Assembly: GCA_963678705.1 (NCBI GenBank)
Contig: OY783209.1
Coordinates: 8,928,001-8,992,000 of the forward strand
Origin: Panorpa germanica
Lineage: Eukaryota > Arthropoda > Insecta > Mecoptera > Panorpidae
Length of the DNA stretch: 64,000 bases
Direction of reading: 5' to 3'
The translations under genes were made by a program, and so were the position numbers. Under the pieces are notes generated by a model. That model searched no databases and was not told the DNA's origin. It saw nothing but the letters and a program-made list of their open reading frames with translations. This document shows positions 1 to 11,470 of the stretch, piece after piece. How positions within the stretch are numbered: the stretch's first letter is position 1; each line of letters opens with the position of its first letter.

Positions 1-3000
1 ATAAAACGATATAAAACATAAAAAACATGTTTTTTTTGATAATATTTAACCTGCTGTATAGTATCGCCATCTATATTTCGCGTGTCAAAAATGGCCGAGT
101 ATCGTTTCACCTTGAGACAGTTACATGAATTAGTGATTTTACATAAATATTTTTAGGTTAATACAATACATAATGCGTTTTATGGTCCAGAGCGATTGTA
201 GAAGATGTAAAAATAAATGTTACATAAAAAGACTTGGTTATATTTTACCATTGATTGACTTTTGATGGCTTTGATGTTTGTAACATAAAATACTTTATAG
301 AAATAGACGATTCTATGAACTTCTACAATTCATCAAATTCTGTTATTCATGAAATATGAAAAATGGAAATCTATGTTCTGATAACTGGGCAATGAACTGA
401 AATATGAAATAGTATTTTTGTTCACTTCAATGCGGGGCTACAAAGGAGTCTCTGATAATAATGATTGATAAGAATAATGTGAAAAGAAAACAAGTTACAT
501 CCACTAGCTAGGAGTTGAAATATTTAAATTCGGTTCGATTAGCAAAGATAACATATTCTGATAAAAGGAAATAAGTTTTATGTAAAGAAGAGTTTGCTAT
601 ACATAATATAATATTTTTTAGTTTATTAAACGGAGGCGACAAGCAACAATACATTACCCCACTTCATAAACTTAAGCTTTAAAATACAAAATTTCTTTTC
701 CTGAACGTACTCAAAACATATTTTCTACTTGTGGTTTAGAACGAGCTTCGAAAAATCTTACTTATCAGGCTATTCAATATTACTAACCAACACCCTTAAG
801 TGTTACATCTAATTGGGACATAATAGTAATAAAATTCAATGTTTTTTTAACATTGTTTTAAATATTAACTAAAAAGCTTCATAATTGATGAAAATACAGC
901 ATCTTAATTGGTATCTCTTTACGAGACTGTATTGTATACAATATTCTCGCAGACTTAAAATACTTAAAAAAATAAAAACGGCTAATACGTATTTACAATA
1001 CCGTGGGAGTGTCTATACTTAGTTCTGACTTCACCCCTAATCATTATATCTCACCCTCTATTATATCGTCCCAATCTCTAGCTGTAGATCCAATTATCTG
1101 TTTGGAAGCCAATCTATGGTCCACATTGTGTGTGCGGTGTGATTGTGAAACATCTGCAGAAGTTTTGAGATATGTTGTAAGCCGAATGTACTAAATAAAT
1201 AAATAAATATACTAAAAGACATTTACTCTTATTTTGTAGAAGAAATATTTATAAAAACAATCTTTTTATGAGTTGCCCCGATATGTGGTTAAATAAAATT
1301 ATTAAAAAAATATGATATGGTATCAAGAAGGCTATCTATATGAAAATAAAAAGGTCATTTTGAAATAAAGGAAATATCGAAGAACGGTATCGGAAAGAAG
1401 GCAAAAAGAAAATAACTTTTTTATTAGGAGAAAATATTTTTACTATTTTTTTAACTGGATTTCACGGTTTTTACGCACAGCTGATATTTATGTGAGGTCG
1501 AGATTTAATTCATGACCACTCTTATGTATTTTTTGGTGTGCATAGTTGTATTTGCTTTTCCTAGATGGAGTCTTTAGATTTATATTTACGGTACAATAAG
1601 AGAAGAGCGCTTAAATCTTCGCTGAACCTTACGGGTATGATCGTTATGAACCACAAGAACCGGCTAGTGCATTTACAATTTATATTTAGAGTCCAGCTAT
1701 GGTAGCTTTACTTCTGTTCAAGATATACGCCATGTTAAAAAAGCATTAGCATGATTATGTATGATTATCAATGTCATCATATCAATTATCAATATCAATG
1801 ATTTAAAATTCTCGTTCTTTATTTTATACTATTTGGGATAATTTTGCGCGCAGCGTTGCTGGATTACCATTGCCCATGAAAAGAACGTTATGAAATTTAA
1901 AAATAATTATATTTTGAATACAAATCGATGAAATGCTTTTTTTAAAAAGATTTCTTTTTAATTTATTTCAATATTTTTCAATTTTTCAAAAGGAAGTTTT
2001 ACATGTTTCAAATGAGAAGTGAGCTTGAAAATTGGTAACTTTTTTATTAATTATTTTTGGTTCTAAACGGTCAAAATTTCTCAAACCTTAATAAGAAAAT
2101 TGAATAAGTCAAAGTCAAAATAATATTTTTAGAAATATGTACATTTGTAAACCAAACTACTAATAGGTTTTCAATTAAATTTTGAGTATTTTCTTTTTAT
2201 TGCTGCAGGTGTTGGCAACTAATATCCGTCAGGCAGGTGATGGAATACCAAACACAGCAATCACTCACTCAATAAGTGTTACTGTAATGACATGATATCG
2301 CTGGTAAGTGATTACATAGCTACATGCGTCATAGAATGCTTGGATAATGTCATATCGATCGATTGAAGCTATAAATAAATTAAAAATGTAAAAAACAACA
2401 AACTCAACTTTAACCATATTTTCTTTGTTCCTTGTTGAACGAATCAATTTAAAAATTAACAATCAGTAATGAATAATTCAAGAAATGTTAATCATTCTCG
2501 AAGAAACAACAACTATTTTCTTTTATTGTCTTTAAATATTGAATTAGAGTCTAACTTAGGGATGGTAAACCTTTTGCCAAATTTCTAGAGCGCTGAGAAT
2601 ACAGAAGAAGTACGGACCGATAATTCACCAGACCAAAAATGCTGGTATATTTCCTACGGATTGGTATAGCCCCAAATCCGACAATTTTGCTTGTTCAAAT
2701 ATCCATTCGCACAAAAATAGGCTAAAGACGATTTACGTCTAAAAAAAACCTTATTGACTTGAGCCTTATTGAATCAATAAAACTAATTTAATCTCTTTAG
2801 TTTAAGTACCATACTCGTATCTTAAGTTGTAAATGTTTATAAAAGTATATATTTAGTAGAGTTTACCCCCGTGGCAATGCGACGTCTTTTTGGCGTGTAT
2901 GATTTGAATCCAATAAAATAATTCGTAATTACTTTTCATATTTTATTCTATTTTTAAATTGAAATAATAAACTCGCACACATATACATTGACATATATAA

Positions 3001-3216
3001 ACTGACTAAAAAAATATATTTTTTTATCAAAATAAAAAATATTTTCAATTTATGCGTTATTTGACCAACTTTTTTTTAAGATTTGGGATTTTTTGTTTCG
3101 ATTCGCAAATAAGTTACCAAGGTTAGCCTATATACAAAATTATACTGCCCCCGTGCCCCCAAATAAAATTTTGAAATTTTGAATTTTTTTTTTTAAATAT
3201 CAACAAATGTCAAATA
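1..3216. other. AT-rich intergenic DNA, no gene recognised
   Basis: Reading both strands shows only short chance frames and A/T homopolymer-rich sequence. The one structure with a counterpart elsewhere is the stretch around 640-790, which resembles 49648-49795 and is listed separately. A short TAAATAAATAAATA run lies near 1190. The 63-codon frame at 1003-1194 has no domain, codon or splice support. Confidence 0.7.
640..790 (+). repeat. Dispersed repeat, copy 1 (partner at 49648-49795)
   Basis: The segment starting ACATTACCCCAC and running through CTTAAGCTTTAAA, TTTCTTTTCCTGAA and CTTCGAAAAATCTTACT to GGCTATTCAA reappears in the same order and orientation at 49648-49795, with scattered substitutions and a small indel. 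No ends or coding capacity can be defined from two copies. It is probably a fragment of a larger transposable element. Confidence 0.7.
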
Positions 3217-3600
3217 TTACACAATCCAAAATTTGGGCTTTCTCCAAAGTTTTACCCCTTTGACCCCTTTTATTAAATTTTGAATTTCGATGTTTTGAAA
3301 TATGTTCGCATTTAATAGCGTAATACACACGCAAAATTTCACATTTCTATCTTTTACGAACACAAAGTTATATAGCAAAAAAGGGCCTAATTTTTTTCCA
3401 GTTTTTAAAAAATTACGGGTTTCCAGGAAATTCAGGGAAAAATCCAAGGACGCCAAAAGTCTTAGAATTTCTTTCTCTACTAAATAGGAAATTTTCAAAA
3501 GCTTCCCTGGAACCGTTTTCGAGCTACCACACAAAATTCGAACCAAACATATAAACATAAGAATATAAGATCATAAGAATATAAATATACACCTGGGACA
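3217..3600 (-). repeat. Dispersed repeat family 'TAATGTYCCAGGTGT', minus-strand copy
   Basis: Read on the minus strand, this begins TATAATGTCCCAGGTGT, continues through GGTAGCTCGAAAACGG, and contains a frame whose lines resemble those at 13800-13990 and 30555-30800 (a TTTCCTATTT..GAGAAAGAAATTCT..TTTTGGCGTC core). The 113-codon frame across it is just this repeat. Three copies lie in the window. The family is unknown to me and is likely an old transposon. Confidence 0.7.
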
Positions 3601-3670
3601 TTATAATATAGGAGGATTTAAGTGCTAATAACTTTTGGAAGTAGATGCACTCAAATAAATATTAAGACGT
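3601..3670 (+). repeat. LINE 3'UTR-like fragment
   Basis: AAGTGCTAATAACTTTTGGAAGTAGATGCAC followed by AAATAAATATTAA matches the 3' tail of the LINE remnant at 57220-57290. It is a short 5'-truncated copy or an independent insertion of the same tail, directly next to the 3217-3600 repeat. Confidence 0.5.
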
Positions 3671-4226
3671 AAAAAGTTAAGAGATCTGCGTGTAACATTT
3701 TAAAAGTGTTATATATTTGTAAACCTTGTTATAAATTCACAACTCTAATCTAAAACAATCAATTTACTTTATATTTTTTAAATGCTACATGTCTAAAACT
3801 AGAATGGTCTATATTTCGTTTAAGTCAATATAATAATTTCATTAGTACAAATAAACGGCGCACCATTAGAGCATGATTTGCATATTGTTGTTTTTGATCA
3901 GATGTATTTTGTAGTAGTCCGCTATGAAGTTGAAGAGTTACTGAAAAAAGTTGATAGTTAAGTAAATGTAATGACAAAATATTTTTATTAAGCAATGTCA
4001 GTTTTTAAGGCAACAGAAAATATAGAAATTGTCTTTCTAGAAAAAAAGTATAAAAAGTATAGAAAAAATCTTTCTTTGCTTCATTTTTAGGAGATTTGTT
4101 GAAAGAGTATTTGATTTTAATTGGCAATCAACATGGCCAACGTAGGCAATCCTAATGTCAATGTGAGAATTCTTTCCCGCCTGCAGAAGTATTAGCACTC
4201 TTAACATCCTGTGCCAGCTACTAAAA

Positions 4227-4672
4227 GGCATATATTAAAAGAATGCCCGCGTTAAATATTAAAAGTAAAATTTCACGATAGAATAAAAGTCAGAGAAATT
4301 GGAAGTCTAGAGTACCTAGTAAATGAAGAGATTAGGTATCGATATTATAATGAGTATGCGAAGGAGATTTTTGAAACTAGGAAAATGCTATTGAAGAATG
4401 ATGAAGTTAGAAGAAGAGAAGATGCAGAGACAGTAATAGGAAGTGAAAGAGAAGAATTGGAACAAGGGATTTGGGACAATTTCACGGTGGAAGAGATCAG
4501 ATAAAGAGTAAATTAGATAAAATGAGTTCTTTTGTCATCTTTAATTTGTTCCTATATAATTATAACTATGTATTATTATGTAAAAAATTAAGGCGGATAG
4601 AATAAGTGGACAAAGCAGCACATATGGGCGGAAGCCTAGGAGGTGCTATTAAATTTAATAAATGAAATAAAA
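4227..4672 (+). mobile_element. 5'-truncated non-LTR retrotransposon 3' end (copy 1)
   Basis: From GGCATATATTAAAAGAATGC onward this plus-strand sequence is a diverged copy of the minus-strand LINE end at 58545-58990. Shared coding pieces include REIxSLEYLVNEEIRY, EYAKEIFETRKMLLKN and WDN. The shared 3'UTR contains CATATGGGCGGAAGCCTAGG and AATTTAATAAATGAAATAAAA. The reading frame here has small indels and stops, so it is dead. Dense coverage downstream to 5570 shows no gene. Confidence 0.8.
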
Positions 4673-5573
4673 TGTGCCAAATACTGTATACAAAAGACAT
4701 CATCCTGAATGCAAATCAACATCAACACCATGTTGAACCGGTGAGACCAGTGTGGCAGTGTAAGATGTATCAAAACTTACCGATTTTGCTTGCAGCTTCT
4801 TCCTAAATTGAAGATTAATATAGTTAAGATTTTTTACAGCAGGTGCAACGCCGTGGCACGCAAACATTCCTCACTTGTCTATCTTCCTCAATATAAAAAA
4901 TTTTAAATTTGTCGTGAGCTTCCTGATCTTGAAGACCGTTTCTTTTGTAGGCGCTTTTTCTATTGCCTAATATAACCCTTATCTGAAATATAAAAAGAAA
5001 TTATAGTTTAGTCAATGAAAATAAATGTATTTACTGCATCGGTAACGGAAACTTACTTTAAAAACTATTAACAAGAAGATATTATTGAAATTGTTTCATT
5101 TATTTTCTAGTTGAGGCAAGTTTGTACTTGATGGATGTAAAACAATCAATTTCTATGATTTAATTCAAAATCTAAAAAGAGACTGGCCAAGAATACTTCC
5201 AGTGCTTGTATCTAGAAATCAGGTCTCTAATGGACAGTTCGTCTGATACTGAACGGAGGACTAATGTGATCGTCTAAGCTTCAGTTTCAAGATTCTCTTT
5301 TAGGTTATAGGCAACCAAGACGAGGTAGTAAATCCTTGAAAACTTTAACCTTAAATAGACTGTGTTTAGAATTGGTAGCGCTATCTCTGATTAATATTTT
5401 CCAATTAACAACAAATGCAATTGTGTATTAAATACGAATATCAGACCAAACGAAACGCTCTTTTGATAGAAAACAAACCTTCTTAAAAACCAATCCAAAA
5501 ATATAGATCTATTTAGAATTTCCTAAATCTATACCTGTAACTGGTTAAGGAACAAAGTTATTTAGACCTAGTG

Positions 5574-5888
5574 CTAGAAGCAGCAAGCGAAAGGATAGCA
5601 GCATGGATATGGGTAGTAACAAATTTGCATTGTTGCTTGATCTTTTGTTGCGGGATAGGCGTCATTATTAATTTCCACGTAATCAACTCCAGGACGATCC
5701 AGATGTCCCTTACGTTCCATCAAGTTGATGGAATAGCAAGGTCTTTCCTCATATATACTATTATGCACTATAAGAGGTCGATTATTGTGAAAGTGCCAAC
5801 TTGCCTCTTCTGGATAAATCTTATCAGAATCATCACTCGTGGGTACGCAGCATGGGTACATTGGCATGAAACAAGGGAAGCATGCCAT
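5574..5888 (-). CDS. Small cysteine-rich protein 1 of the cluster, 104 aa
   Basis: The predicted protein starts MACFPCFMPMYPCC and ends in CYYPYPCCYPFACCF, so cysteine, proline and aromatic residues cap both ends of a more ordinary middle (around residues 15-85). I take the start at 5886-5888, not the longer frame, because a strong acceptor (TTTTTCTTTACAG) ends at 5908, 19 bases upstream. The frame upstream of that is then intronic. A donor GTAAGT at 6083-6088 gives a 181 bp 5'UTR intron, as in three neighbours. No signal peptide or known domain is visible. The end resembles the start of the 17043-17856 protein (CYYVPYCYPMCC). The likely role, by cluster membership only, is a structural sperm or testis protein cross-linked through cysteines. 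Function is inferred, not shown. Confidence 0.65.
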   Translation of the reverse strand: MACFPCFMPMYPCCVPTSDDSDKIYPEEASWHFHNNRPLIVHNSIYEERPCYSINLMERKGHLDRPGVDYVEINNDAYPATKDQATMQICYYPYPCCYPFACCF

Positions 5889-5907
5889 CTTTTTCTTATT
5901 ATTTCTT

Positions 5908-6088
5908 CTGTAAAGAAAAATATGTAAATCAAACAAATTTCATTTTTTGTAATTTTACTGTCACACTTTTTAACTACAAATCTGGTGCAAAACTGTAAAA
6001 TATAGAGCAACACAGTACGAACTTTAATGACATGAGAGAGAGAAATGAAGAATGAAACACAATATTAATTAATTAATTATGTACTTAC
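5908..6088 (-). other. 5'UTR intron of the 5574-5888 gene
   Basis: On the minus strand the segment begins GTAAGTAC after ..AAGTCA and ends TTTTTCTTTACAG. A leader exon would lie above 6089 and includes TTAGAAACAAAAACCC near 6220-6236, a weak version of the element found in the leaders of three other cluster genes. This is inferred from splice consensus only. Confidence 0.5.
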
Positions 6089-6239
6089 TGACTTATCCGT
6101 TAACAACAAATTTAAACTTCAATCCTAATAAGTTAGGTTAACTTAATTAATGATTGAAAAAATTTAAAAAAGGTTTTACTACATATACAATTTAATTTTT
6201 TTATTTTATTTTTTTTTTTGGGTTTTTGTTTCTAATTTT

Positions 6240-7081
6240 TTATTTATAATAATAATTGATAGATCCAGGCCTACTGTAGAAATTTTGTTTTATGTTCTAT
6301 TGTTAAAGTTTAATATAGGCTATACAAAATCAGGGAGGCATTGTATTTGATAATATTGTGAGTGGGATTGTGAGCCATTTCTATAAAACTATACTATATA
6401 TTAATAAAGTTGGCTATCAGGTCTATATTTTAGGATATATTACCAAGTAAAAAAGCATTTTGTCTGTATAATTATTAAATGTATCCAGCGTTATAGAAAA
6501 TTCTAATACATACTACGTAACAGTTATAAAACAGAAACGGATACGAGTGTGTTTGCGATACGTCATTTACTGATATTATGATTATTGGGAAGAAGGAAAA
6601 ATTTTGAGTAAAACATGTGGTAAAACTGAAATTTAAATTTAATAGAGCTAAAATTCCGTAAACATTTGGATGTTTAAAAAAATAAAAACATCAATATACA
6701 TATAATAAAATTTATTTTAATTAAAAATTAAGAACAACCACCACGGATTGATTGAAAAGGTTACTCCTTACCTGAGGTATTTTAAGAATAAATGTACATC
6801 AATTGTTTATTTGTTAATAGGTTGTAAAGTTATCAATTAAATAAACGAAGAAAACTTATCACAAGACAATAATTAATAACGTTAGTATAGAACAAATTAA
6901 TTAATATGCAGGCATGATCTTGCATGTCGTTATATTTATTGTGAACCTGCACTGCATTAGCCTTATGGATATCTAGATTGAAGCTAAGGACACTAGCGTT
7001 TTTACGATACACTCGTACAATAAGATAAATGATCCTAAAACCATCTTATGCGGATGAATCTTCTTGAAACCGTCTTAGAAC
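6240..7081. other. Intergenic, AT-rich, nothing recognised
   Basis: No frame with coding character, RNA gene or repeat structure was seen on either strand between the presumed leader of the first cysteine-rich gene and the first full copy of the 640 bp transposon. Confidence 0.6.
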
Positions 7082-7720
7082 AATGGGCTTGTGTCCTCAT
7101 TTTTTAGTGGTCGATTTTTCAATTGTTGATTGAAATTGATGTTAATAAATGTGTATTGGCGTGTCTATTTTATAAAATATCTAAATATTGACGGAGATAT
7201 AGCAATTAAAAATTTGAATTGTAGTTTTAGCGCTAGAAATGGTCGGCCATATTTGTATGACGTGAAATGCATTTTAACGTCAGTTATTTGTTGAGTAGAT
7301 CAGTGCTGTGGTAATGTTCTGTAGCTGTTGGTAGTCAAATAATCAAGTCAAATCAAAGAATAATAAGTTTTTATTTTATTTAACCCTGCTAAGGCAGACA
7401 AAATATTGAAATTTGATTGTTCCTTGAAATAGCTGTAAATAATATTTGATATTTTGATATATAAATACACGTAGCAGAGATTTATGACCTGTAAGGTTGG
7501 TAACCTTACACAAGGATTGTGATGTCACATGCACTTGGAATGTGTACAACGTTGAATCCCTTTAATAATTAAAGAGACAAAATGACTTTTTTAATTATTA
7601 ATATCTCCTAACATATAAGGAGTTATTAAAAAATAATTGAACATTTGAGGTTCTAGTAACCCTCTTTATCAATATATAGTACACTTTTATAGAAATTAAG
7701 ACATAGGACACAAGCCCATT
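7082..7720 (+). mobile_element. Nonautonomous transposon 'GGGCTTGTGTCCT' family, copy A (639 bp)
   Basis: Ends are AATGGGCTTGTGTCCT on the left and ACATAGGACACAAGCCCATT on the right, so the outer ~16 bases are inverted repeats. The interior has no open frame. It contains CATTTTTTAGTGGTCGATTT, CAATTGTTGATTG, TTTTAGCGCTAGAAATGG, and a near-perfect palindrome GTAAGGTTGGTAACCTTAC. It is exactly the same length as the copy at 21145-21783. I see no convincing target-site duplication in any copy, so the transposon class (MITE of a DNA transposon, or a Helentron-like element) is open. Confidence 0.9.
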
Positions 7721-7943
7721 GCTTTCTTAAGTGTTTAAATCAAGTTCAATCACCATCAAATAGACTTATAACTAGAGATAATAATTAAGTAGAGAAAAAT
7801 GTATTCAGTTTTAAAATTTAAACATTTTTTTTATAAACATTATTTACATAAATTTTTATAAACGAAAATCATTTCATTCATGAAAATCATTTTGGTTTTC
7901 TAGCTGATCTAAGAGATTCAATCCTTTAGAACTCTGTTGAAGG

Positions 7944-8113
7944 TCATGACGGGGTACCAGGGTTTAATACTGCAACATGTAAAAAAAATAATTTTTTAAC
8001 TAATTCTAAAATTAAAAAGTAATAATTGTATATCTGTATTGAACTAATTTAAAACTAACCGTCAATTTTGGGTAGGCAGTAATTTTCCTTTTTGTCATGT
8101 AAATTGGTCCAAC
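7944..8113 (-). other. Two candidate coding exons (8060-8113 and 7944-7969)
   Basis: On the minus strand TTTATTTTAATTCAG precedes a 54-base segment ending in donor GTTAGT (8059-8054). A 90 bp intron ends in ACATGTTGCAG, and a 26-base segment then ends in TGA at 7944-7946. With one base carried in from upstream, the frame reads through both: ..WTNLHDKKENYCLPKID then VLNPGTPS-stop. No other phase stays open. The nearest good upstream donor is the GTAAGT 17 bases after the stop of the 8761-9393 gene, and its phase would fit. This could be that gene's 3'UTR exons, a readthrough or alternative C-terminus, or a separate small gene. Confidence 0.35.
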
Positions 8114-8760
8114 CTGAATTAAAATAAATACTTTTGGAATGTAGGGCGGTACTATTTAGCCACCATTTTGAAAATAAAAATGTTTTAAAATTATGTTACC
8201 AGCTTTTCTTTTGTAGATAATAATGTAACACATATCTTTTATAAGAAAAAAGTGGCAGCTATGAAGCAATAATATATCTAGAATTAACCTTGTAGCAGGC
8301 TAATTTTGCTTACAACGTGTCCGGAATTTCTAATTTTTGGATATGTTTTAAAGTATGGTATTAATAGTTTAGTTAAAGTTTTCCCGAACACCCAATTTTT
8401 TAAGGTAGAAATACAAAGAGGTTGCTTCTTTATTGCCAATATGACAGACGAATGGCCCTTTTATATGATATATCCATAAAATAGACGTACCGAAAATGTA
8501 CAGTTGATCTTGTTCAAATTTGTTGAAACTACAAATTTCTCCGGCTTAAAGTGAGATTAGTAAATGGTCCAAACTTCATTTAGTATTTTCCAGTTGTTCA
8601 TTTATCTACTAAACGAATTATGAAATATGTAAAAATAAAATTTAGGCAGGGGATAGTTCAGTGCCTGGATCATATAAGAAACAAATGACTAGCTTCAATA
8701 CTGATGAACGTAAATGAAACTGGTATTATGAAATAACTTACTCTTTTTATTAACTGTCAG

Positions 8761-9393
8761 TCAGTAATATATCCGCGGGTTAATGCAACTACTTCCGTAG
8801 CTGTTATCCGTATCAATGTGCCTGGGGAAACTGTAAATGGACCATGGGGCACGCATTGAGCATCCACTTAAGCTTCTGCTGGTTTGGTTTGAAGGAGCTT
8901 TGTAGAAACGTGGAAAAGGATCAGGAGTGCAACTGCATGAACGAGAAGTTGAATTGCGCCGCAAATTGCAGCTACAAGCTTTATCTGCTAAATTCGTTGT
9001 GCTCTGTATGGCAATACAGTGACCGCTATAACGATCATAGGATGTAGCTACAGGGGCGACTAATGGACCGTACTGAAAGCCCACTGTCTTTTGTGGCCTA
9101 AAGTCCGAATCATGGTTGGATAAACAAGGACTCTCAACATAATATGGTACACCCACATTTTGACGTACACATGGGACAATAGGACCACAAGGACCGACAT
9201 CACAAGGTGGAGGAGGTCCACAAGGATCAGAAGAATCACATGGGTCATAGGAGCAAGGACTATAACAATTATTCGATAATTGATATAATTTAGGTTCTCT
9301 GCAACAACGTGGGCGTGGCATAAGTACTACTGAAACATCTTCCCCATTACAGACGGTGCCGCAGAGATATCGAAAATCGCTCACATAATCCAT
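8761..9393 (-). CDS. Cysteine-rich protein 2 with PRPRC N-terminal motif and CGP residues, 210 aa
   Basis: The protein has the N-terminal block GEDVSVVLMPRPRC at residues 17-30, shared with the 10099-11145 and 12471-13430 proteins. A Cys-Pro-Gly segment follows (CSYDPCDSSDPCGPPPPC, DVGPCGPIVPC, about residues 47-75), then a Ser/Arg/Cys-rich tail (CSCNLRRNSTSRSCSC). The start at 9391-9393 is supported by an acceptor TTCCATTGCAG ending at 9404 and a donor GTAAGT at 9546-9551, giving a 148 bp 5'UTR intron. No signal peptide is seen, so it is probably intracellular. The closest known type is the Drosophila Mst(3)CGP testis proteins of the sperm tail; that role is inference. The stop TGA is followed 17 bases later by GTAAGT (see findings). 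Confidence 0.75.
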   Translation of the reverse strand: MDYVSDFRYLCGTVCNGEDVSVVLMPRPRCCREPKLYQLSNNCYSPCSYDPCDSSDPCGPPPPCDVGPCGPIVPCVRQNVGVPYYVESPCLSNHDSDFRPQKTVGFQYGPLVAPVATSYDRYSGHCIAIQSTTNLADKACSCNLRRNSTSRSCSCTPDPFPRFYKAPSNQTSRSLSGCSMRAPWSIYSFPRHIDTDNSYGSSCINPRIYY

Positions 9394-9403
9394 TGGCTTG
9401 GAT

Positions 9404-9551
9404 CTGCAATGGAAAATGAACGACTTTATTTAAGAACATTCTAGTAGCATAAATCTTAGAATATGCAATTACATTTACGGTTAAATAAATGAAGATATCA
9501 GTTTCGTAATTGACAAAAATATCATTTGCACAGTTTCTTTAAAATACTTAC
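9404..9551 (-). other. 5'UTR intron of the 8761-9393 gene
   Basis: The minus strand reads AATTT|GTAAGTATT at the 5' end and TTCCATTGCAG|ATCC at the 3' end. The leader exon above it carries AAAACAAAACAA around 9667-9684, matching the leaders of the next two genes. Exon 2 starts ATCCAAGCCA, which aligns with ATCCGAACTA in the same place of the 10099-11145 gene. Confidence 0.65.
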
Positions 9552-9666
9552 AAATTATTATATGTTCAGTTTTAACTTGTACGGTTTATTGTATGTTTGG
9601 ATTTTATTTGTAATATTATGAACTATGAATTTTATTTTAAGAATTTGAATTGAATTTTACGTGGCA

Positions 9667-9684
9667 TTGTTTTGTTTTTATTTT
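9667..9684 (-). promoter_or_regulatory. Shared leader element (AAAACAAAACAA), gene 2
   Basis: The minus strand reads AAAATAAAAACAAAACAA, about 115-130 bases before the 5'UTR intron donor. Counterparts lie at 11452-11470 and 13695-13712 in equivalent places of two paralogs. It could be near the transcription start or a leader control site. It is A-rich, so chance is not excluded. Confidence 0.4.
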
Positions 9685-10098
9685 ATAACACAATATTCTT
9701 GTTCAAACTTTCTATAAATTTAAATGAAACGGCGCTCTTTAGATTTTGTCTGTTTGGAACAAAATTAAACTCTAATTGGAATAAATAAAGACTGTTAAAA
9801 AAGGTGCTTCAGTCTGTTTCTAATCATAATGAATATATATTGTAACAAATTGTGTGATATTTTACTAATTTTTTACTAAAGGAAAGTTATTTACAATAAT
9901 GCAGTGATTTTTTGACCGTTCTTATTCGGTATTAGCCCATTCAAAGAAGCATCTGTCTCGATGAAAAAGAATCACCGACATCAACGTCATTTTAAATGGA
10001 CCCAGATCAGTTAGCTATTATTATGATAGAATGTTATAAATAGAATAATATAAATGCATCAAATGTAAACCTTTGAATCAGGATTCTTGTGGTAGATG

Positions 10099-11145
10099 TT
10101 ATCGCCAAGGACATCTTGGTTTCTTAAGCCGCTTCTGGCTGGGCGTTCTGCACCATTCATCCGTTACATCGCTGCACCTGGGGACGCTGAATTGGGAACA
10201 TGGGGAGCGTATCGTACTCCTACTTCGACATACAATTACACTCCTATTCCCGCAACTTGATGGGCACCAGCAACAATCTTGAGAAATGGAGGATCCACGT
10301 GATTCCATTGGAGTTGGGCATGGCCGAAACGGTTTGCAATACACCCCTCCTCCGCAACATTTATCCGCACTATTCGAAGGTCCTTTTCTGCAATCATTAG
10401 TACGGCTTGGACATTTCCTGAGATCACTGCATGGAAAGTTTTTTGCGCCGCATGAAAGCGGTGCATGAAAACAAGAAGCACAAGCATCAGAAGGTGCGCA
10501 TTTCACGGAAGTTGCGCAAGCCCTGGAAGGTTTACAAGAAGGTGTACAAGCCCTGGTAGGTGTACGAGCTCTGTTAGGTGGACAAGCCTTAGAGGGTGGG
10601 CAAGCCTTAGTAGGTGGACAAGCCCCAGAAGGTGCACAAGCCCCAAAAGGTGCACAATTATCGAAAGATGGCATGGGGCCACAGTTAAATGTGTTAGGAC
10701 CACAAGGCGCTGAAGGTGAGAATGGACCGCAAGGTGGACAACATCCACCAAAACCGAAAGGACTACAACTACCGGCAGGTGCAAAATTACCACAAGGAAC
10801 GTAAGAACCGTAAGGTGCACAAGATCCAGAAGGACCGCAAGGACCACAAGGAACAAATGGACCGCAAGGACCACAGGGACCAGCAGGACCACAGGGACCA
10901 ACAGGACCACAGGGACCAGCAGGAGCGCAAGGACCACAGGGACCAGAAAGACCACAAGGACCAGAAGGAGCACAAGGACCACAGGGACCAGAAGGAGCAC
11001 AAGGACCACAACCAAAAGGAGTGCAACTATTTGGTGTTGGTGAGCAAGCATTGTAATTAAGATTTAAAGGGCATAATTCCCGCTCCTTTTTACAACGAGG
11101 GCGTGGTAATAGAACTGCAAAAACGTCTTCTGGACAACAACTCAT
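10099..11145 (-). CDS. Cys-Gly-Pro repeat protein 3, Mst(3)CGP-like, 348 aa
   Basis: The first ATG is at 11143-11145 ([13 protein letters not shown]). The longer frame begins at a GTG codon in the same exon and is not used. Residues 6-19 ([13 protein letters not shown]) are the shared N-terminal block. About residues 40-150 are runs of [14 protein letters not shown], a collagen-like but cysteine-bearing triplet pattern. About residues 165-225 are [18 protein letters not shown] hexads, and the tail is Arg/Ser/Cys-rich. An acceptor TTTTGCTTCCAG ends at 11168. Drosophila Mst84D/Mst87F proteins have the same CGP character and sit in sperm tails, though they are much shorter (roughly 55-75 residues). 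Sperm structural function is inferred. The low-complexity coding strand creates long artefact frames in other phases. Confidence 0.8.
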   Translation of the reverse strand: MSCCPEDVFAVLLPRPRCKKERELCPLNLNYNACSPTPNSCTPFGCGPCAPSGPCGPCAPSGPCGLSGPCGPCAPAGPCGPVGPCGPAGPCGPCGPFVPCGPCGPSGSCAPYGSYVPCGNFAPAGSCSPFGFGGCCPPCGPFSPSAPCGPNTFNCGPMPSFDNCAPFGACAPSGACPPTKACPPSKACPPNRARTPTRACTPSCKPSRACATSVKCAPSDACASCFHAPLSCGAKNFPCSDLRKCPSRTNDCRKGPSNSADKCCGGGVYCKPFRPCPTPMESRGSSISQDCCWCPSSCGNRSVIVCRSRSTIRSPCSQFSVPRCSDVTDEWCRTPSQKRLKKPRCPWR

Positions 11146-11167
11146 TGTATAACTCACTAGTTCGGAT

Positions 11168-11333
11168 CTGGAAGCAAAATTAAGTATCTGTGTAACTTAT
11201 TGAACAACAATATTGGAAATTAAGACTTTGGATTACGCAACCATCTTAACAATTACGTGAAAATAAAAGTTAGGTTAGCACATAGATCTACAATCTACCA
11301 GATAAGAATGCTACTTGCGTAACTTATACTCAC
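11168..11333 (-). other. 5'UTR intron of the 10099-11145 gene
   Basis: The donor is AAATTT|GTGAGTATAAG and the acceptor TTTTGCTTCCAG|ATCCG on the minus strand, 166 bp. The leader exon above includes AATAGAAACAAAACAA at 11452-11470. Position and flanking sequence match the 5'UTR intron of the 8761-9393 gene, supporting tandem duplication. Confidence 0.65.
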
Positions 11334-11451
11334 AAATTTTTATATTTTTGTTTGTTCGGATTCACGGAAATTTCATAGTTTTTTGTTGTTTGAAATATTT
11401 AGAACAATTAATTTGATTTGATGAATTTAATGCGAATTGTGTACTGTAGTA

Positions 11452-11470
11452 TTGTTTTGTTTCTATTTTG
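11452..11470 (-). promoter_or_regulatory. Shared leader element (ATAGAAACAAAACAA), gene 3
   Basis: The minus strand reads AAAATAGAAACAAAACAAT about 120-140 bases before the intron donor. This is the best match to the copy at 13695-13712 (CATAGAAACAAAACAAAC). Confidence 0.45.

Noticed and set aside
5571..5927. 118-codon plus-strand frame opposite cysteine-rich gene 1
   Set aside because: Antisense shadow. The minus frame has the Cys-rich composition and acceptor-plus-start arrangement of the cluster.
10503..11060. Long frames overlapping the CGP gene in other phases and on the plus strand (182, 114, 82 codons)
   Set aside because: They are by-products of GGACCA/GGACCG repeats in the real gene; no cysteine kinship or splice support.
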